This document shows positions 36,780 to 47,419 of a stretch of DNA of 64,000 nt, in pieces. The translations under genes were made by a program, and so were the position numbers. The notes below the pieces were generated by a model. It did no database searches. It saw nothing but the letters and a program-made list of their open reading frames with translations, and had not been told where the DNA came from. The first letter of the stretch is position 1. The number at the start of each line of letters is the position of its first letter. The stretch comes from Hydractinia symbiolongicarpus (lineage: Eukaryota; Cnidaria; Hydrozoa; Anthoathecata; Hydractiniidae). The DNA is taken from the NCBI RefSeq assembly GCF_029227915.1, contig NC_079876.1, positions 19,964,001 to 20,028,000 on the forward strand, in the 5' to 3' direction.

Positions 36780-37890
36780 AATATTGAAAGCATTAGTCAT
36801 TCCACGAATTTCATCCTCATCTCCACGATCATAACTTTTTAATCTAGCCGTGCTTGTGTGACCTGTCACTTTGATAATCGAAGAATCCGGTATATTAGCT
36901 AGCAGATTTCAATTTTTAATAGCGGTATTTCTCACACTATGGATTGTTAGTTTCTTTCCAAAATTCTCTATTGAAGTTCCAGCTATTAAAGCCTTTATAA
37001 TGATTAATAATTTTCCATTGGATTTATAGTATGCCAGATTTCATCTGTTTGGGAACAACTTGGTTTAGGTGTGAAATAAAATCTACTTGAATTTTTCATT
37101 ACATTAGGACGCTTCGACAAATACAATTTCAACAATCTTACGGAACATTTCTCCTCGAACAGCAAACATTTTGAAGTTCGTTATTCTTTACTTTGGACAA
37201 AGACCACCTTGTCGAGTTTTGGTTGGATCTTTCATGAATTTAATATATTCCATTCCGTTGTTGTCGTGAAGTGTTACAAAATTTCCCACTCGCATTGTTT
37301 TGTGTTCCTGACATCCTCGTTATCTACAATGTTAAGTACAAAGAAACCACATTGTTTTTGCAAGGGAGAAGAATAATCACCCAGTTTTCCATTTCACCAA
37401 AAGTTCTCCTCTTCACCTGGGCGAGAGCTCTACTGGAGTTTCTTAACCTTCCAAGCTTTACGACTCCGAATTAATACTTGATCTTTCAGAATGTTTTTAT
37501 TGTATCTTTTTCCGTAAGGTAACGATGTAAAAAACTTCCCTTCACTCGTAAACTGTCTGGTTTATACTCTTTCCCATTTTGTTTTCGACCTTCTCCACAG
37601 TACTGTGACAAAATGTCTTCAAAGTTTTGATTAACGGAACGTTCTTGAGCCCATGTTTGATAAATTTTATTTACTTTTTGTGCTTTTCGTTGTGTTTTCG
37701 TTCTCAGCGTTGAAACTAAGTTCCACTAGATCCTTATCAGACAGCAATTTAAATCGAGGTTTATCTGTATTTTCAGATAAATGTTTGCTAGCTTGCAACA
37801 GCGACTCCTCGAGAAAAACAAGAACTGAATTGAAAAAAACATTCAACATTTGTAATTTTCTTATAGAAGAAAAGTGCTTAAACATTCGAA
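36780..37890 (-). pseudogene. Crypton-type tyrosine recombinase relic
   Basis: Reading the minus strand in order: an N-terminal part with LLSDKDLVEL (about 37710-37745), then ILSQYCGEGRKQNGKEYKPD followed by SLRVKGSFLHRYL (about 37515-37615), the linker segment typical of DUF3504 proteins. Next is KDPTKTRQGGL (about 37200-37235) and finally HSVRNTAIK (about 36915-36945), then IIKVTGHTSTARLKSYDR (36810-36875). The last part contains the recombinase HxxR and H of the catalytic set; the tyrosine follows in KSYDR. Frames are broken by shifts and stops. Typical Crypton recombinases run several hundred residues. No flanking ends identified. Confidence 0.8.
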
Positions 37891-37989
37891 ATATATTTGC
37901 GGCGGGAAACTACAAAACGTCAGCGGAAAATTTCAAAACAGTGAAAATTTTCAAAACAATTGCATAGACGAGGTCAAACATATATCATT

Positions 37990-38400
37990 GGAAGTGTGAT
38001 TAATTCTAGAACGGGGGAGGGGGGCGGATTCCGCCCGCAAAACGGTTTTTTTTAACAACTTCTCTATGCTACATCGCATGACTACGATACTTGCTAAGTT
38101 TCAATATTTATCTATTAGACACCTGCATGCCAATTTTTTAGGTCCGATACCGTTCAGGCGCTTTGATATTGGCTATTACTCAAAACTACCCCCCAAAATC
38201 TCTATGAAAACCTTATAATAGGGAAAATATAATAACTCTTGTTAGCATTATTGATAGAATTCGAAACTTACAACACAACTTTGTTTTATCAAGAAAAATA
38301 ATTTTGCATATTTTGACCACGTGTTTAATCCGATTTCCCGATTTTTTCGGATTTTACACGAAAATCGGGAAAAACCGTAATTCCGGGCAATTTTCGGCAT
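37990..38400. repeat. G-rich interspersed repeat edge
   Basis: A GGGCGGATTCCGCCC hairpin at 38022-38036 sits in a GGGGGAGGGG context, followed by a poly-T run and unusual low-complexity words (CGATTTTTTCGG, TCGGGAAAAACCG) to 38400. Not coding. Confidence 0.4.
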
Positions 38401-39650
38401 TTTTTTACGCATTCTGTGTAAAAACCTAAAAATATGTTAAATAACTTTTATTTAAGTTTCAGAAACTTTAAACACAATGCAAAAATTCGCTCTTGAACTA
38501 AAGTAATTGAATTTTAAGTAGATAGTGGCATTTTGAACAAATTTCAAGCTTTTGATGACGTCACAGAATATGTGCTTACGCAAGCAAAGATTTAATGCTG
38601 CCATTTTGTTCCTTTTGTGATGTACTAGAAGAATTAAGTTTAATTCAATTTGGATAAGCCTATAAAAAGTTATAATATGGTCATAATATGTTCGAAAAAC
38701 CCCAGACCGAATAGGGTTAAACTATAAGCCGACTTAGTAACAGCTGGAAACGGCATCACGAAATATAACTAAAAGTAACTAATGGATCACGTGACTAAAC
38801 ACTGTAAGCCGAATTGGTCTCAACTAAAAAGAGCACGGATAAAGTTGTATCGATCGATCAGGTCACTTAACATTTTAAAGAAATGACCATAATAACATTT
38901 GGGCACTATGTGTCAAAAAACGCCGACTTTTCAAAATTTTACATCTTAGGAGAAAACGTAGAAATTCGTTACGCTCTATTGTTTTCCTGGGAACGGAGAA
39001 AATAGCTTCGCTCGCTTTCGCTCCGCTCCGCAAACGACATGTTTATTTGCAATTCTATTTAGCTCTAGTTATGACGCTCTAGTAAAAGTTCAAAACACTG
39101 TAGAACATTCCAGTAGCTAGCAAATAAACAACATGCGTGGACTCATGTGGCTCCAAAGTTCCAGTTGATGGTATGAACTTATTTTAGTTAAATCAATTTT
39201 ACGACCAAAGAAGCTCAATGGGCAAAACTAGAGTAAATTGTTGGAGAGCATTAAGAGAAGAGAAAAGACAACTTGTTCTGGAGATGAAGAGAATAATCTT
39301 CCAGCATGGCAATATTTTTGAGAGTTGGAATAAGTGATATAGTAACAATTCGAGCTACAACCGACAACGTAACACACTTATTTACACAACCTCTATCTCT
39401 TAGTTTATGTAGCCAAGTGACTACATCTGAAAGTTCACAAATGAATTTATATCATTAGTTCATTGCTTTAGTTTTACTGTGGCAACTACCCCAACTAGCA
39501 CTGTAACGAGAGCCCCCAATATATTCTTAATTTTTAACCCACTTATTCTCAATGTTTTTATAAATTTTATTCTTATAAAAAAACAGCATGTATGCAATTA
39601 TCCCCTCCTATCAAATTAGTATTGATAGGAAGATTCAAGTTCTTTATTGC
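38400..39650. other. intergenic with dispersed repeat words
   Basis: A stretch near 38795-38850 repeats 32660-32710. A GC patch TCGCTCGCTTTCGCTCCGCT at about 39008 resembles 32968. No gene. Confidence 0.4.
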
Positions 39651-39659
39651 TCATTAACT

Positions 39660-40410
39660 AATTGTGGAGAATAACGCATGCTTTTGTAACTCTTGTAACA
39701 ACCTCCTTTCTCGCAATAATTGGCGTTCGAAATATTCGGAATCTAGTTGGCAAAATTCCAAAACTGTTCTCGAATATTCGTCTGCATCGCGACAATCTAT
39801 AGTTAAATATGCGTTATTTTATGCGCAATGAAGCCTTGAATATGGTTTCATCAAATTTATTTTTAAGGAAAATGCCTCATCACCAACGAAATGTTCTCAC
39901 ACATTTCTCTGGTTGCTAAAAATTTAGTGGATTCTCAACGATGAGAACATCAAGGTTGCTACTTGAAACCCCCCTCCTCACTATTTTTACCAGAATCTAC
40001 AATATCCAACATGGTGAATTTATAGTTGGCGTTGCACACAGCCATTAGAGTGTGTTTTTTTGTAATTAAAGTACATTGAGCCTGATCTAACATGCAATCA
40101 ATCGCACCAAGGGAATGATTAAATTGACGCTTTGCTTTAGAATCGCTAGCGATTTGTTTCCAATTTTCCGTTGATGCAAACATCCCATATAACTGCGATC
40201 GTCTCGAATATGGTTCGTCCAATAGCAGTGGGACTTTTACGAAAGCTATCTGATATCGTGACTTGCGCATCAGTGGTAACAATTTAACGAAGTGTAACGC
40301 TTAAACATTCGCTCGGGCCAATTGACTTCCTCTTTACCGATAACACTTGCTCAAGAAGATGTTCGTATTGAGTAGCTTTCATACGGAAATATTGAAAAAA
40401 AGAGCTTGAT
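39660..40410 (-). pseudogene. PIF/Harbinger (HARBI1-like) transposase relic
   Basis: The minus frame 39959-40282 contains FNHSLGAIDCML and LMAVCNANYKFTMLDI, then SGKNSEEGGF. These are the DDE_Tnp_4 signatures around the first two catalytic aspartates (GAIDG and ANYKFT-VD in the family; here the first motif reads AIDC). Upstream in another frame is SECLSVTLR (about 40295-40330), and downstream are LMKPYSR and FTIDCRDADEYSRTVLEF-like pieces (about 39700-39860). Frameshifts and stops make it dead. No Myb-like partner ORF or TIRs seen. Confidence 0.82.
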
Positions 40411-40414
40411 TTCC

Positions 40415-40905
40415 TGTATAAGCAAGTGAAATTCACCTTTCTCTTTTCCTTCTTTATAAATTTGATGAACCTTATTAGCTTAACATGAAACTAAGGCACA
40501 TTTGTTTCTGTTAACGACCAATACGGACAATTATTTTAAGTAAGGTAAATTTGTAAATGACAATGCCGAGAAATCATTATTACAGCATACCACCGTGCGA
40601 AATGATTTCCTTTCAAGATGGGGTCATGGTAAGACAACTTGGGTTTGTGCAAGACACGTAGCATTTGAATAGGTTTCTTCCTACAGTTGCTTTATGAAAC
40701 ATTATTCGTTATTCTTATTTAAAATATTATTATTGCTTGTTAAATAACCGTTGTGTTTCTCTCATGTTCTTTTCTTTACATTTCTCTCTGCATTTCTTTG
40801 AAAAGTAAAAATTATTTTTTCTCTCTGCCGTCGACCTGAATTTACTGCGTTGCAAAGAGTGAGTTTTAATAAAAATCTATGTGGCTTTAACATGCTGTCA
40901 GTAAA
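40415..40905. other. intergenic
   Basis: Nothing recognised. Confidence 0.4.
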
Positions 40906-41846
40906 TTGCTTATTCATGTACCATCATAGATTTGCGCACATGCTATCATAACTTTATAAAAATCAATTAATTATCAATAGATCAGTTCGTAAAGCAAAGG
41001 TGACAAGTTTTTATATTTTAAACATTTTAGATAAGCATCTTTTGTGACGTAAACATGTTTTATTATTTCGTAACTTGCAATATTGTATGTTTTAAAAACT
41101 AATGTTACCGTAGAACAACAAGTGTCAGATAGAAGAATATTAAGAACCGCGATCACTAAATGTGTTTTTCCAATGATATAAGAAAATCAATTAATCAGAA
41201 TTTCGTATAGCTAAATTGTATTTGTCGATTCAAAAAACAAACAACGCAACTATAATTATTTTCAATTTAATGGTAAAGCAGGAAATAGTGTCAAATGAGC
41301 AAGCTGTGCTTTTATTAATGGTTGATAAGTTTGACTTGTAATTGTCATAAAAATTGACTTCATAGTTATAAAAAGAGTTTACGAAGTATTGCTTATCGCT
41401 CATGGATTCGCACGATGTGCAGAATGTTTAGCTGTAGACGTCATGACAAGTTAAGTAAAGAATTTATTTTATTATATATTTTTATTAGTTACACTTTTAT
41501 TGGAATATTTAAAATTTACAAAATAAAATGCGTTTCGTAAATAAAAACAATTACATCGTCATGTATAAATCGTCATGTATAAATATTTTATATATATATA
41601 TATACCTATAATTGAATCTTTGCTTAGCTAAATCTAATTTTATAATCTGATTATGAGCTAATACAATTGATATTCTTTGGTAGAAATCTTTTCACTTTTA
41701 TTTCAATGTAGTGTTACTCTCGTATTTCTATAGCGTGTAAAGGATAAAGTACTTTTAACATCATATCTCTTTTATTACGTTTTCAAACAACTGCAAAGTG
41801 TATGCTAACTACATTATGCAGTATGATATTTTCGGATTGTTATTAA

Positions 41847-42320
41847 CTAACTCGCTAGCCTCCATGGATTTCTGGAGTTCTTATGTTGATGAATTCGCGT
41901 AAGCTTTCTTTTAGATTGATTTAGCGCCATTTCTCGCCATATTAACTCCATTTTCATGTTTAACCATTTTTCAAGATAGGCTGTTGAGATAGCATCCAAC
42001 TTACGAAGAACTGACGTATTTCTCCTATATCGATTCTTTGTGTGCATCATATCTTTGTTACCTCTATTTACTATTGGATTTTCCGCTTGATCTTTTAAAT
42101 ACAGACCTAGAAAACGTATATGGAAAGATACATTTATTGTGTCATAATATGTGGCATGAAAATATGCAATTATGTAACTAATTTTTTGTAATAAGTCCTC
42201 TAAAAACCATTTAAAAGAAGTTATAACTCTTCACATTAAATATATACAAATCGATCTCGAAAACATACCTTTTACTAATACCACAAGGAAAGAAATGTAG
42301 AAAAAAGTTCTAAATTCCAT
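41847..42320 (-). CDS. secreted helical peptide, family member E (two exons)
   Basis: Exon 1 (42320 to 42269, 52 nt) encodes MEFRTFFYISFLVVLVK with donor AAAG/GTATGT. Exon 2 (42106 to 41847) follows an ACGTTTTCTAG acceptor. Phase 1; 312 nt, 103 residues. The order is signal peptide, acidic/neutral spacer (19-36), MMHTKN, RYRR at 43-46, YLEKWL at 61-66, KMELIW at 69-74, NQSKRKL, a His-rich stretch and RNPWR at 96-100. No cysteine in the mature part. Closest to pseudogene D. A cleavage after RYRR would release a 57-residue basic peptide with an amphipathic helix (inference). The signal exon is one codon shorter than in the other members. Upstream on the same strand is ORF G. Function unknown. 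Confidence 0.8.
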
Positions 42321-42460
42321 TGTAATGATTGTATTTCTTTAAATATATATTTTATTTGCTTTTATTTTCAGTTAGTATAATGATGTTGCATGCATCTGCT
42401 AACGTTGGGTTGAATGCCTGATGCTGTCGTGAAGCTGTATTTATTTGTTTAGAGAAAAAA

Positions 42461-42550
42461 GGAAGTCATGTAACGCGACTTTTAATGAGGTTATTGATGT
42501 AATTGCAAACACAGGAAAGTTAGAACTCTTCTGTAAAGTTTACCACGCTT
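42461..42550 (-). promoter_or_regulatory. conserved upstream module of gene E
   Basis: On the minus strand AAAAGCGTGGTA (distal, overlapping the end of ORF G) is followed by CATTAAAAGTCGCGTTACAT and GACTTCCTTTTTTC. These match the blocks before B, C and F and lie about 140-230 bases upstream of the ATG. Confidence 0.5.
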
Positions 42551-42787
42551 TTCTCCTTTTCTGTAAGCACATGCCAACTGTGAAGTTTTTTTGTCTATAA
42601 TTGGTAATAACTCCTTCGCATTCCTTGTAACAGCAGATGTCATGACCAACCATTTTCCTTGATGTTTTTTTCTGGAAAAATAGAGATACATAAAAGTTAG
42701 AAAAATTAACGAACTGTGAACACTTACTTTAAACAAGAGCGAAATGGAATAAAGTGCTATTGAACCAGTGCAACCAAAAAATGCCAT
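42540..42787 (-). CDS. putative small cysteine-containing secreted peptide G (two exons)
   Basis: Exon 1 (42787 to 42728, 60 nt) encodes MAFFGCTGSIALYSISLLFK and meets a GTAAGT donor. Exon 2 (42671 to 42540) starts after TCTATTTTTCCAG. Phase-0 joining gives 192 nt, 63 residues. Exon 2 reads KKTSRKMVGHDICCYKEC, continues with EGVITNYRQKNF, and ends MCLQKRRKAW. Cysteines CC, C and C would allow two disulfides in the mature peptide. The signal segment is only moderately hydrophobic. An unspliced frame also runs through, so the intron is uncertain. Relics lie in the same position upstream of D (KMVNHEI...) and perhaps B and F. It may be a companion gene of the peptide family, or part of its upstream control DNA that happens to be open. 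Confidence 0.35.
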
Positions 42788-42829
42788 TTTATATATATTG
42801 CAAACTGCAGCACTATTTTGCAAATAAGA

Positions 42830-45150
42830 ATGCCTTTATGGATAGAAATTTGAAAACTTGACCTCAAATGTAACATTAACTCAAAACAGACAAAAAGTAT
42901 ACGTTGGTTAAAGTGTCGTTTCTAAAAATACCGATGCGCAAAGAATATGTAGTGTTGCAGTAGAAGAATGTTGCACGATAGTGTTTTTCTCGCACAAAGA
43001 GTACTCAAAGAGTAAGAAGGATGTAATAACGTTTTCTTTAAACCATTGGTATAATGAAAACTTAAGCAATATAGGTATCATAGCAACATAGGAATATAAT
43101 TTATCATGTGCATGTTGTAATTTATTAAATATGAAAAAGTTCTTTTTTGTAGGCGTTTGTTAATAATTTAAAGAGCTAAAAAAATATTTGTTACGATATG
43201 ATATTACTTACTACAAAACACGCACATACTAGCATTATTTGGTGGCTAATATTAATTATGCGAAAAACGCGCAGGAAGAGTTCACTCGCAATATACATTT
43301 CTTTTTTTACAATAAATTTGAGGCATCCTTTAACTGTTTCCAAAGTTGTGAATTGGATTTTGCCTGTAGCTCAAGTTCAGATTCGATCAACATATTCAAC
43401 CGTATCAGTATTCGCATCTACTAATGATATGACATGAAATTTGTCAGTTTAAAACTACAGCACTAGCACTAATAGTCACAATTTTCTTTAAATGAATTGT
43501 AGTAAAAAAGAGAAAAGAGAAATTAATCAAAACGAGTGACATAGATATTGATAGAATATATCCTTCCTTCGTAAATTATTGGGCATATAAAAAGCTGATA
43601 ACAAAGAGGGACACGATATACCGCTAATAGAAGCATTTTTGCATATTCTTTTTTCTTAGTAAGGGGATATCTTAGTACTTGTTCTGTTTCTTATGTTACA
43701 CTAACTAAATTCAAAGGAATTATAAAAATCTTCTATATTTTTCAAATTGTCACTATATCGGGTCGAGAGCACGCAATTCAAACAAATTCTAGTTGGTAAA
43801 TTGCAAGTGGCACAGATGAGGAAAAAACGTACATCGAAATCCTGGATCTGATCCTGATTTAATTGTTGGTTTTCGTGATTAAGCCATCCGCGTGTGTGGG
43901 GACGTGTTTTTTGGAGTTCAGGGTTTATGTGTTAGTTAAATTAATGCGTTGGTTTCTATAATTTAAAACAAGTTTGAAAAGAATTCTCATCACCTTTGGT
44001 ACATTCTGTCTCCCTTTATACACACAGCTGGCATAGAACTAGAGCAGATAAAGAAAGTTTTATGTTTTGATCAAAGAAGAACTGACAGTAGAATTAGACA
44101 TTTGCCCAATTCACTAATTTTTAGTAACGTCAATCATTCTGCTTCCACAAAAAGTTTTTCTTTTAGTCATTGTACGTTTTATTGTTTGTAACGAAGATTA
44201 GTTAACACGCTATGAGAACTTACTTTTACAGAGGATATTCAGGTGTTGTGACTTGATGACATAAAATTTGAAAGATAACTTGTATTAAAATTATCCATAT
44301 CAAAGTATATCTTCCATTTAAAGTTTACGAGTCGATCAAATCTGTATATCCGGTACACAGCCTACTGCAGGAAGACTTTTTATGTACACAAAATTTTCTG
44401 AAACCACAATTTAATAACTTTTTTTGTATCGCCTACCACGTTGGTCAGACAATCAATAATTACAAATTTGAAATGCCTACATATAAAGCAACCTCTTATA
44501 AAAAAGTTCAATTGTAGATGCAATACCTAACCATAGTTTTCCCATTATTGCAATGAAATGATTAACATTCGCCTAATAGTTACGTCTTTTGGTAGCGCAG
44601 AATCTTGGTCTTCTACATATATATGTTTGTCATTAAACAAGTATCATCTTTAAAACCAACTCCTTTGCTACCTGATTGCTATTAAAGTTTTTTACTCGTC
44701 GACTATAAAACTTAAATTCAAAAGTGTGCTTGTAACGTGTAAAAAAATTTACTTGGACTTGAACTGCGTTTCTCCAATCGTCAAAGAAAAATATATGATT
44801 AAGCTGCGATTGCTACGCATAACCATTTTCACATAAAAAACGAAAATATTGTTGGTGAAATAAAAATATATGTTTTTGTAAGAGATAATTTATTTTGGGA
44901 TTGTCAATTTTATGAAGGTTGCCGTGTCTGATATATTTTTTTTATATTCACTGAATGGTTCAATATATAAAGAAGTGATAATACGCTCGGGTTGTCATAA
45001 AAAGTTTTCAATGAATAAATTTGTAATTTTAATTAATTTCGTTTTTATTTTTAGATTTTCAGTTCGGTTAAAATTTACAGGAATTCACATGTTACAATCT
45101 GACACGTTATAGGTTATACTAACAACATTGCCTATTCATACTTTCGAATA
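42830..45150. other. intergenic between E/G and F
   Basis: No homology. Overlapping frames at 43198-43437 are unassigned; one contains a CFQSCELDFAC cluster but no start context or signal exon. The frame 44912-45112 includes a hydrophobic MNKFVILINFVFIF start. Neither is convincing. Confidence 0.35.
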
Positions 45151-45170
45151 AAAAGTTTCAGGGAAGTAAT

Positions 45171-45276
45171 GCGTGGTAGAGTTTTTACAAACTTTCCTAT
45201 ATTGACACTTGCATCATTAACGTCATTAAAAGTCATGTTATACAACTTCCTTTTATATGAACGTTTAAATAAAAGA
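45171..45276 (+). promoter_or_regulatory. conserved upstream module and TATA-like site of gene F
   Basis: GCGTGGTA at 45171-45178, CATTAAAAGTCATGTTATAC from 45223, then AACTTCCTTTTAT, and a TTTAAATAAAAG TATA-like site at 45265-45276 about 90 bases before the ATG. The order and spacing match B, C and E, though F is on the opposite strand. Confidence 0.55.
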
Positions 45277-45363
45277 TTACCCCGTTAGTGTGCATGAAAA
45301 CAAGAACTGTTCCAGTATACATGTATTAAATACCAAATACATTAAAGACTTATATATTTTGCA

Positions 45364-45839
45364 ATGGAATTATTTAGAACAGCGTTTTGCATTTCTCTGG
45401 TTATCATCTCTATACAAGGTAAAAGTTAATACGCAATAGTGCCATATTATTAAATCAATTTCTTAGTTGCCTTTTTATTAAATGCAGGCTTTAATGTAAC
45501 TTGTCGCCTAATTATTCAAGTGTATGGTGAGACACAAAATAGCGGCGTTGTACATAAATTTCATCGATTAAATGTCTTATTTATATATTTTTAGCTCGAC
45601 ACTTAGCTAGAATAAGCCCTGATGTGTCTAAAGAAACTACCAAAACATTTCCGAATTTCGAAGGCAGAGTACAATTCCAACATATATTGGACGACACATC
45701 CACAGCAATTCTTGAATTCTGGCTGAACAGAAAAATGGAAACAGTTTTAAAAGAAATTCAAAATAACCAATTAAAACAAAAAGTTAGCATAAAGCATGAA
45801 CATAGACACCCAAAGAATCCTTGGAAAATGATAAAGTAG
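45364..45839 (+). CDS. secreted helical peptide, family member F (two exons)
   Basis: Exon 1 (45364-45418, 55 nt) encodes MELFRTAFCISLVIISIQ and is followed by donor GTAAAAG. Exon 2 (45595-45839) follows TATATTTTTAG. Phase 1; 300 nt, 99 residues. After Ala19 comes RHLARISPDVSKETTK, a spacer with no clean dibasic site, then ILEFWLNRKMETVLKEI at 57-73, NNQLKQKV, a His-rich tail and PKNPWKMIK to the end (NPWK at 93-96). The block order equals B and E but the sequence is well diverged, and the strand is opposite to B-E. No cysteine in the mature part. Function unknown; the family pattern is clear. Confidence 0.8.
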
Positions 45840-45849
45840 TTATGCTTTA

Positions 45850-46980
45850 AATATTAGCAAAAGGCGAATGCTTCCAAACAGTTTCCTTGTAATGAGTTGG
45901 ATTCCCTTAATATATAAAAAAGCATATGATTTTGTCTTTCTTGTTGACAGATTTGCACCACTATTAAACATTGTTACCAATCTTGCCGGAAAATCTATCG
46001 TTGAAAGAAGACAAGTGCTGTGGCGTTTTATCTATCGCACGTAGTTCGTTACAGACATACGATTAATAGTGCTATTATTAGAAACACAGTACTTCATCTC
46101 GCATTGTGCATAGCAGAGATTCGTATCAGAAAAAATGATTGCAAATGAATATTACTAATTGTTTAAAAAAATCTGATAATTCTTCTATAATTGAGAATTA
46201 TGTCAGGCCCAGTTGTAATTGTATTAATTTTTGACAAAAATTACATTGTTCTTTCTTCATTCGAATTATCATTTCATACCTGCGCTTAATTTTTAGAGAA
46301 TATAAATTATGTAAGGCTCCCTTTCATAACTAGGTTTCTTTTATGACCTTTCAAAGGAATTAAAGACTTGGCTTGTTCGTTGAGCAGCTTGAATTGTGTA
46401 AGACTCTAATTTTTTAACACAAGTACAACTCTTCCTGTATGCCATTTTATAACGTTATATTATCGAGAGACAGTGCAAGAACTAAATATTCATTGAGAGA
46501 TGTGTTAAAGGGGGTATATTGACGTAAACTCTTTAGCATCATGTTGACATCCTTGAAATTGTTATACTGTTGTATAGCACTTCCTTCTTCTGAAGCAACA
46601 AGGTTAACAGCATGACCTCTGTCATGAAATACAGCTAATTAGTATAGCAACAACATAATTAATGAAGACATTAATATTTTTTAAGAATGCGATATTGCTT
46701 CTTCCATCATCACAGTGTTTTTAGATATTTCGATATAATTACATTGTTTTTTTATACTTATTGTTTTTTAATACTTTGTTGAGCAAGTCTAAACAAAGCA
46801 AATGAAAGTGGAGGAATGTAAGCTAAGCAAAACTGAAGGGGAGACATTGATAACTTATGAGTTGTTTATTAATGTACTCTCAGGTCCTTAATACAAAAGG
46901 TGACTTTATAATAATCGTTTTCAAAAGCTGATTGTCGGAAATAGATGGGAGGGTGGTTATAATAAGAGAGAAATGGATGC
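45850..46980. other. intergenic
   Basis: Nothing recognised. Confidence 0.4.
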
Positions 46981-46984
46981 ATCA

Positions 46985-47410
46985 ACAGGGGCGGCGCCAC
47001 TAGGGGGCTGGGGGGGATTCAGCCCCCTCCCACTTTTTTGCGAAGTAATAATTTTCTATTTTCTCCCAATAAGTGTCTCTATCACTGAATGGAAATTGAT
47101 GTTATCCAACCAGAGAACCTGCAGGCTATATCACTCCGAAGGCTAAGGTATAGCCGTTTTACGTGTTTTGGGACTCTAAAAATGCGTTGGCTTCCAGGCG
47201 CGAAGCCCCTAGTCCCCACCAGGGGCTTACAGCGCCCCCTGCACCTCAGCTGTTTCGGCAACTTGCGTCACTCGTTGATTGCCAGTATAATCTCAAAATC
47301 TCCCACTATGCCTAAGCATTTTTGGGGGGGGGGGGTTACCAGAGTTTATCCGACTAAAGATTTTTTAGATATTTTGTTACGAACCACCATCTTTTTTCCG
47401 ATTGTGTAGT
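46985..47410. repeat. G/C-rich interspersed repeat
   Basis: GGGGCGGCGCCACTAGGGGG opens the block and AGGGGGCT...AGCCCCCT can pair around 46999-47028. GC-rich CCCCTAG..CAGGGGCTTACAGCGCCCC words and a poly-G run (47322-47334) follow. The base composition is unlike the surroundings. The frame 47089-47409 is a translation of this repeat. Confidence 0.5.
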
Positions 47411-47419
47411 CACATTCAA

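Larger units (their letters stand above)
40908..42790. repeat. segmental duplication, copy 2 (partner 26622-28750)
   Basis: Collinear with copy 1 from TTGCTTATTCATGTACCATC to the first exon of ORF G. This copy retains the intact gene E, the full upstream module and the intact ORF G, so it is closer to the ancestral state. Confidence 0.85.

Noticed and set aside
43198-43437. Cysteine-bearing overlapping frames
   Set aside because: No signal exon, no splice context and no relation to ORF G.
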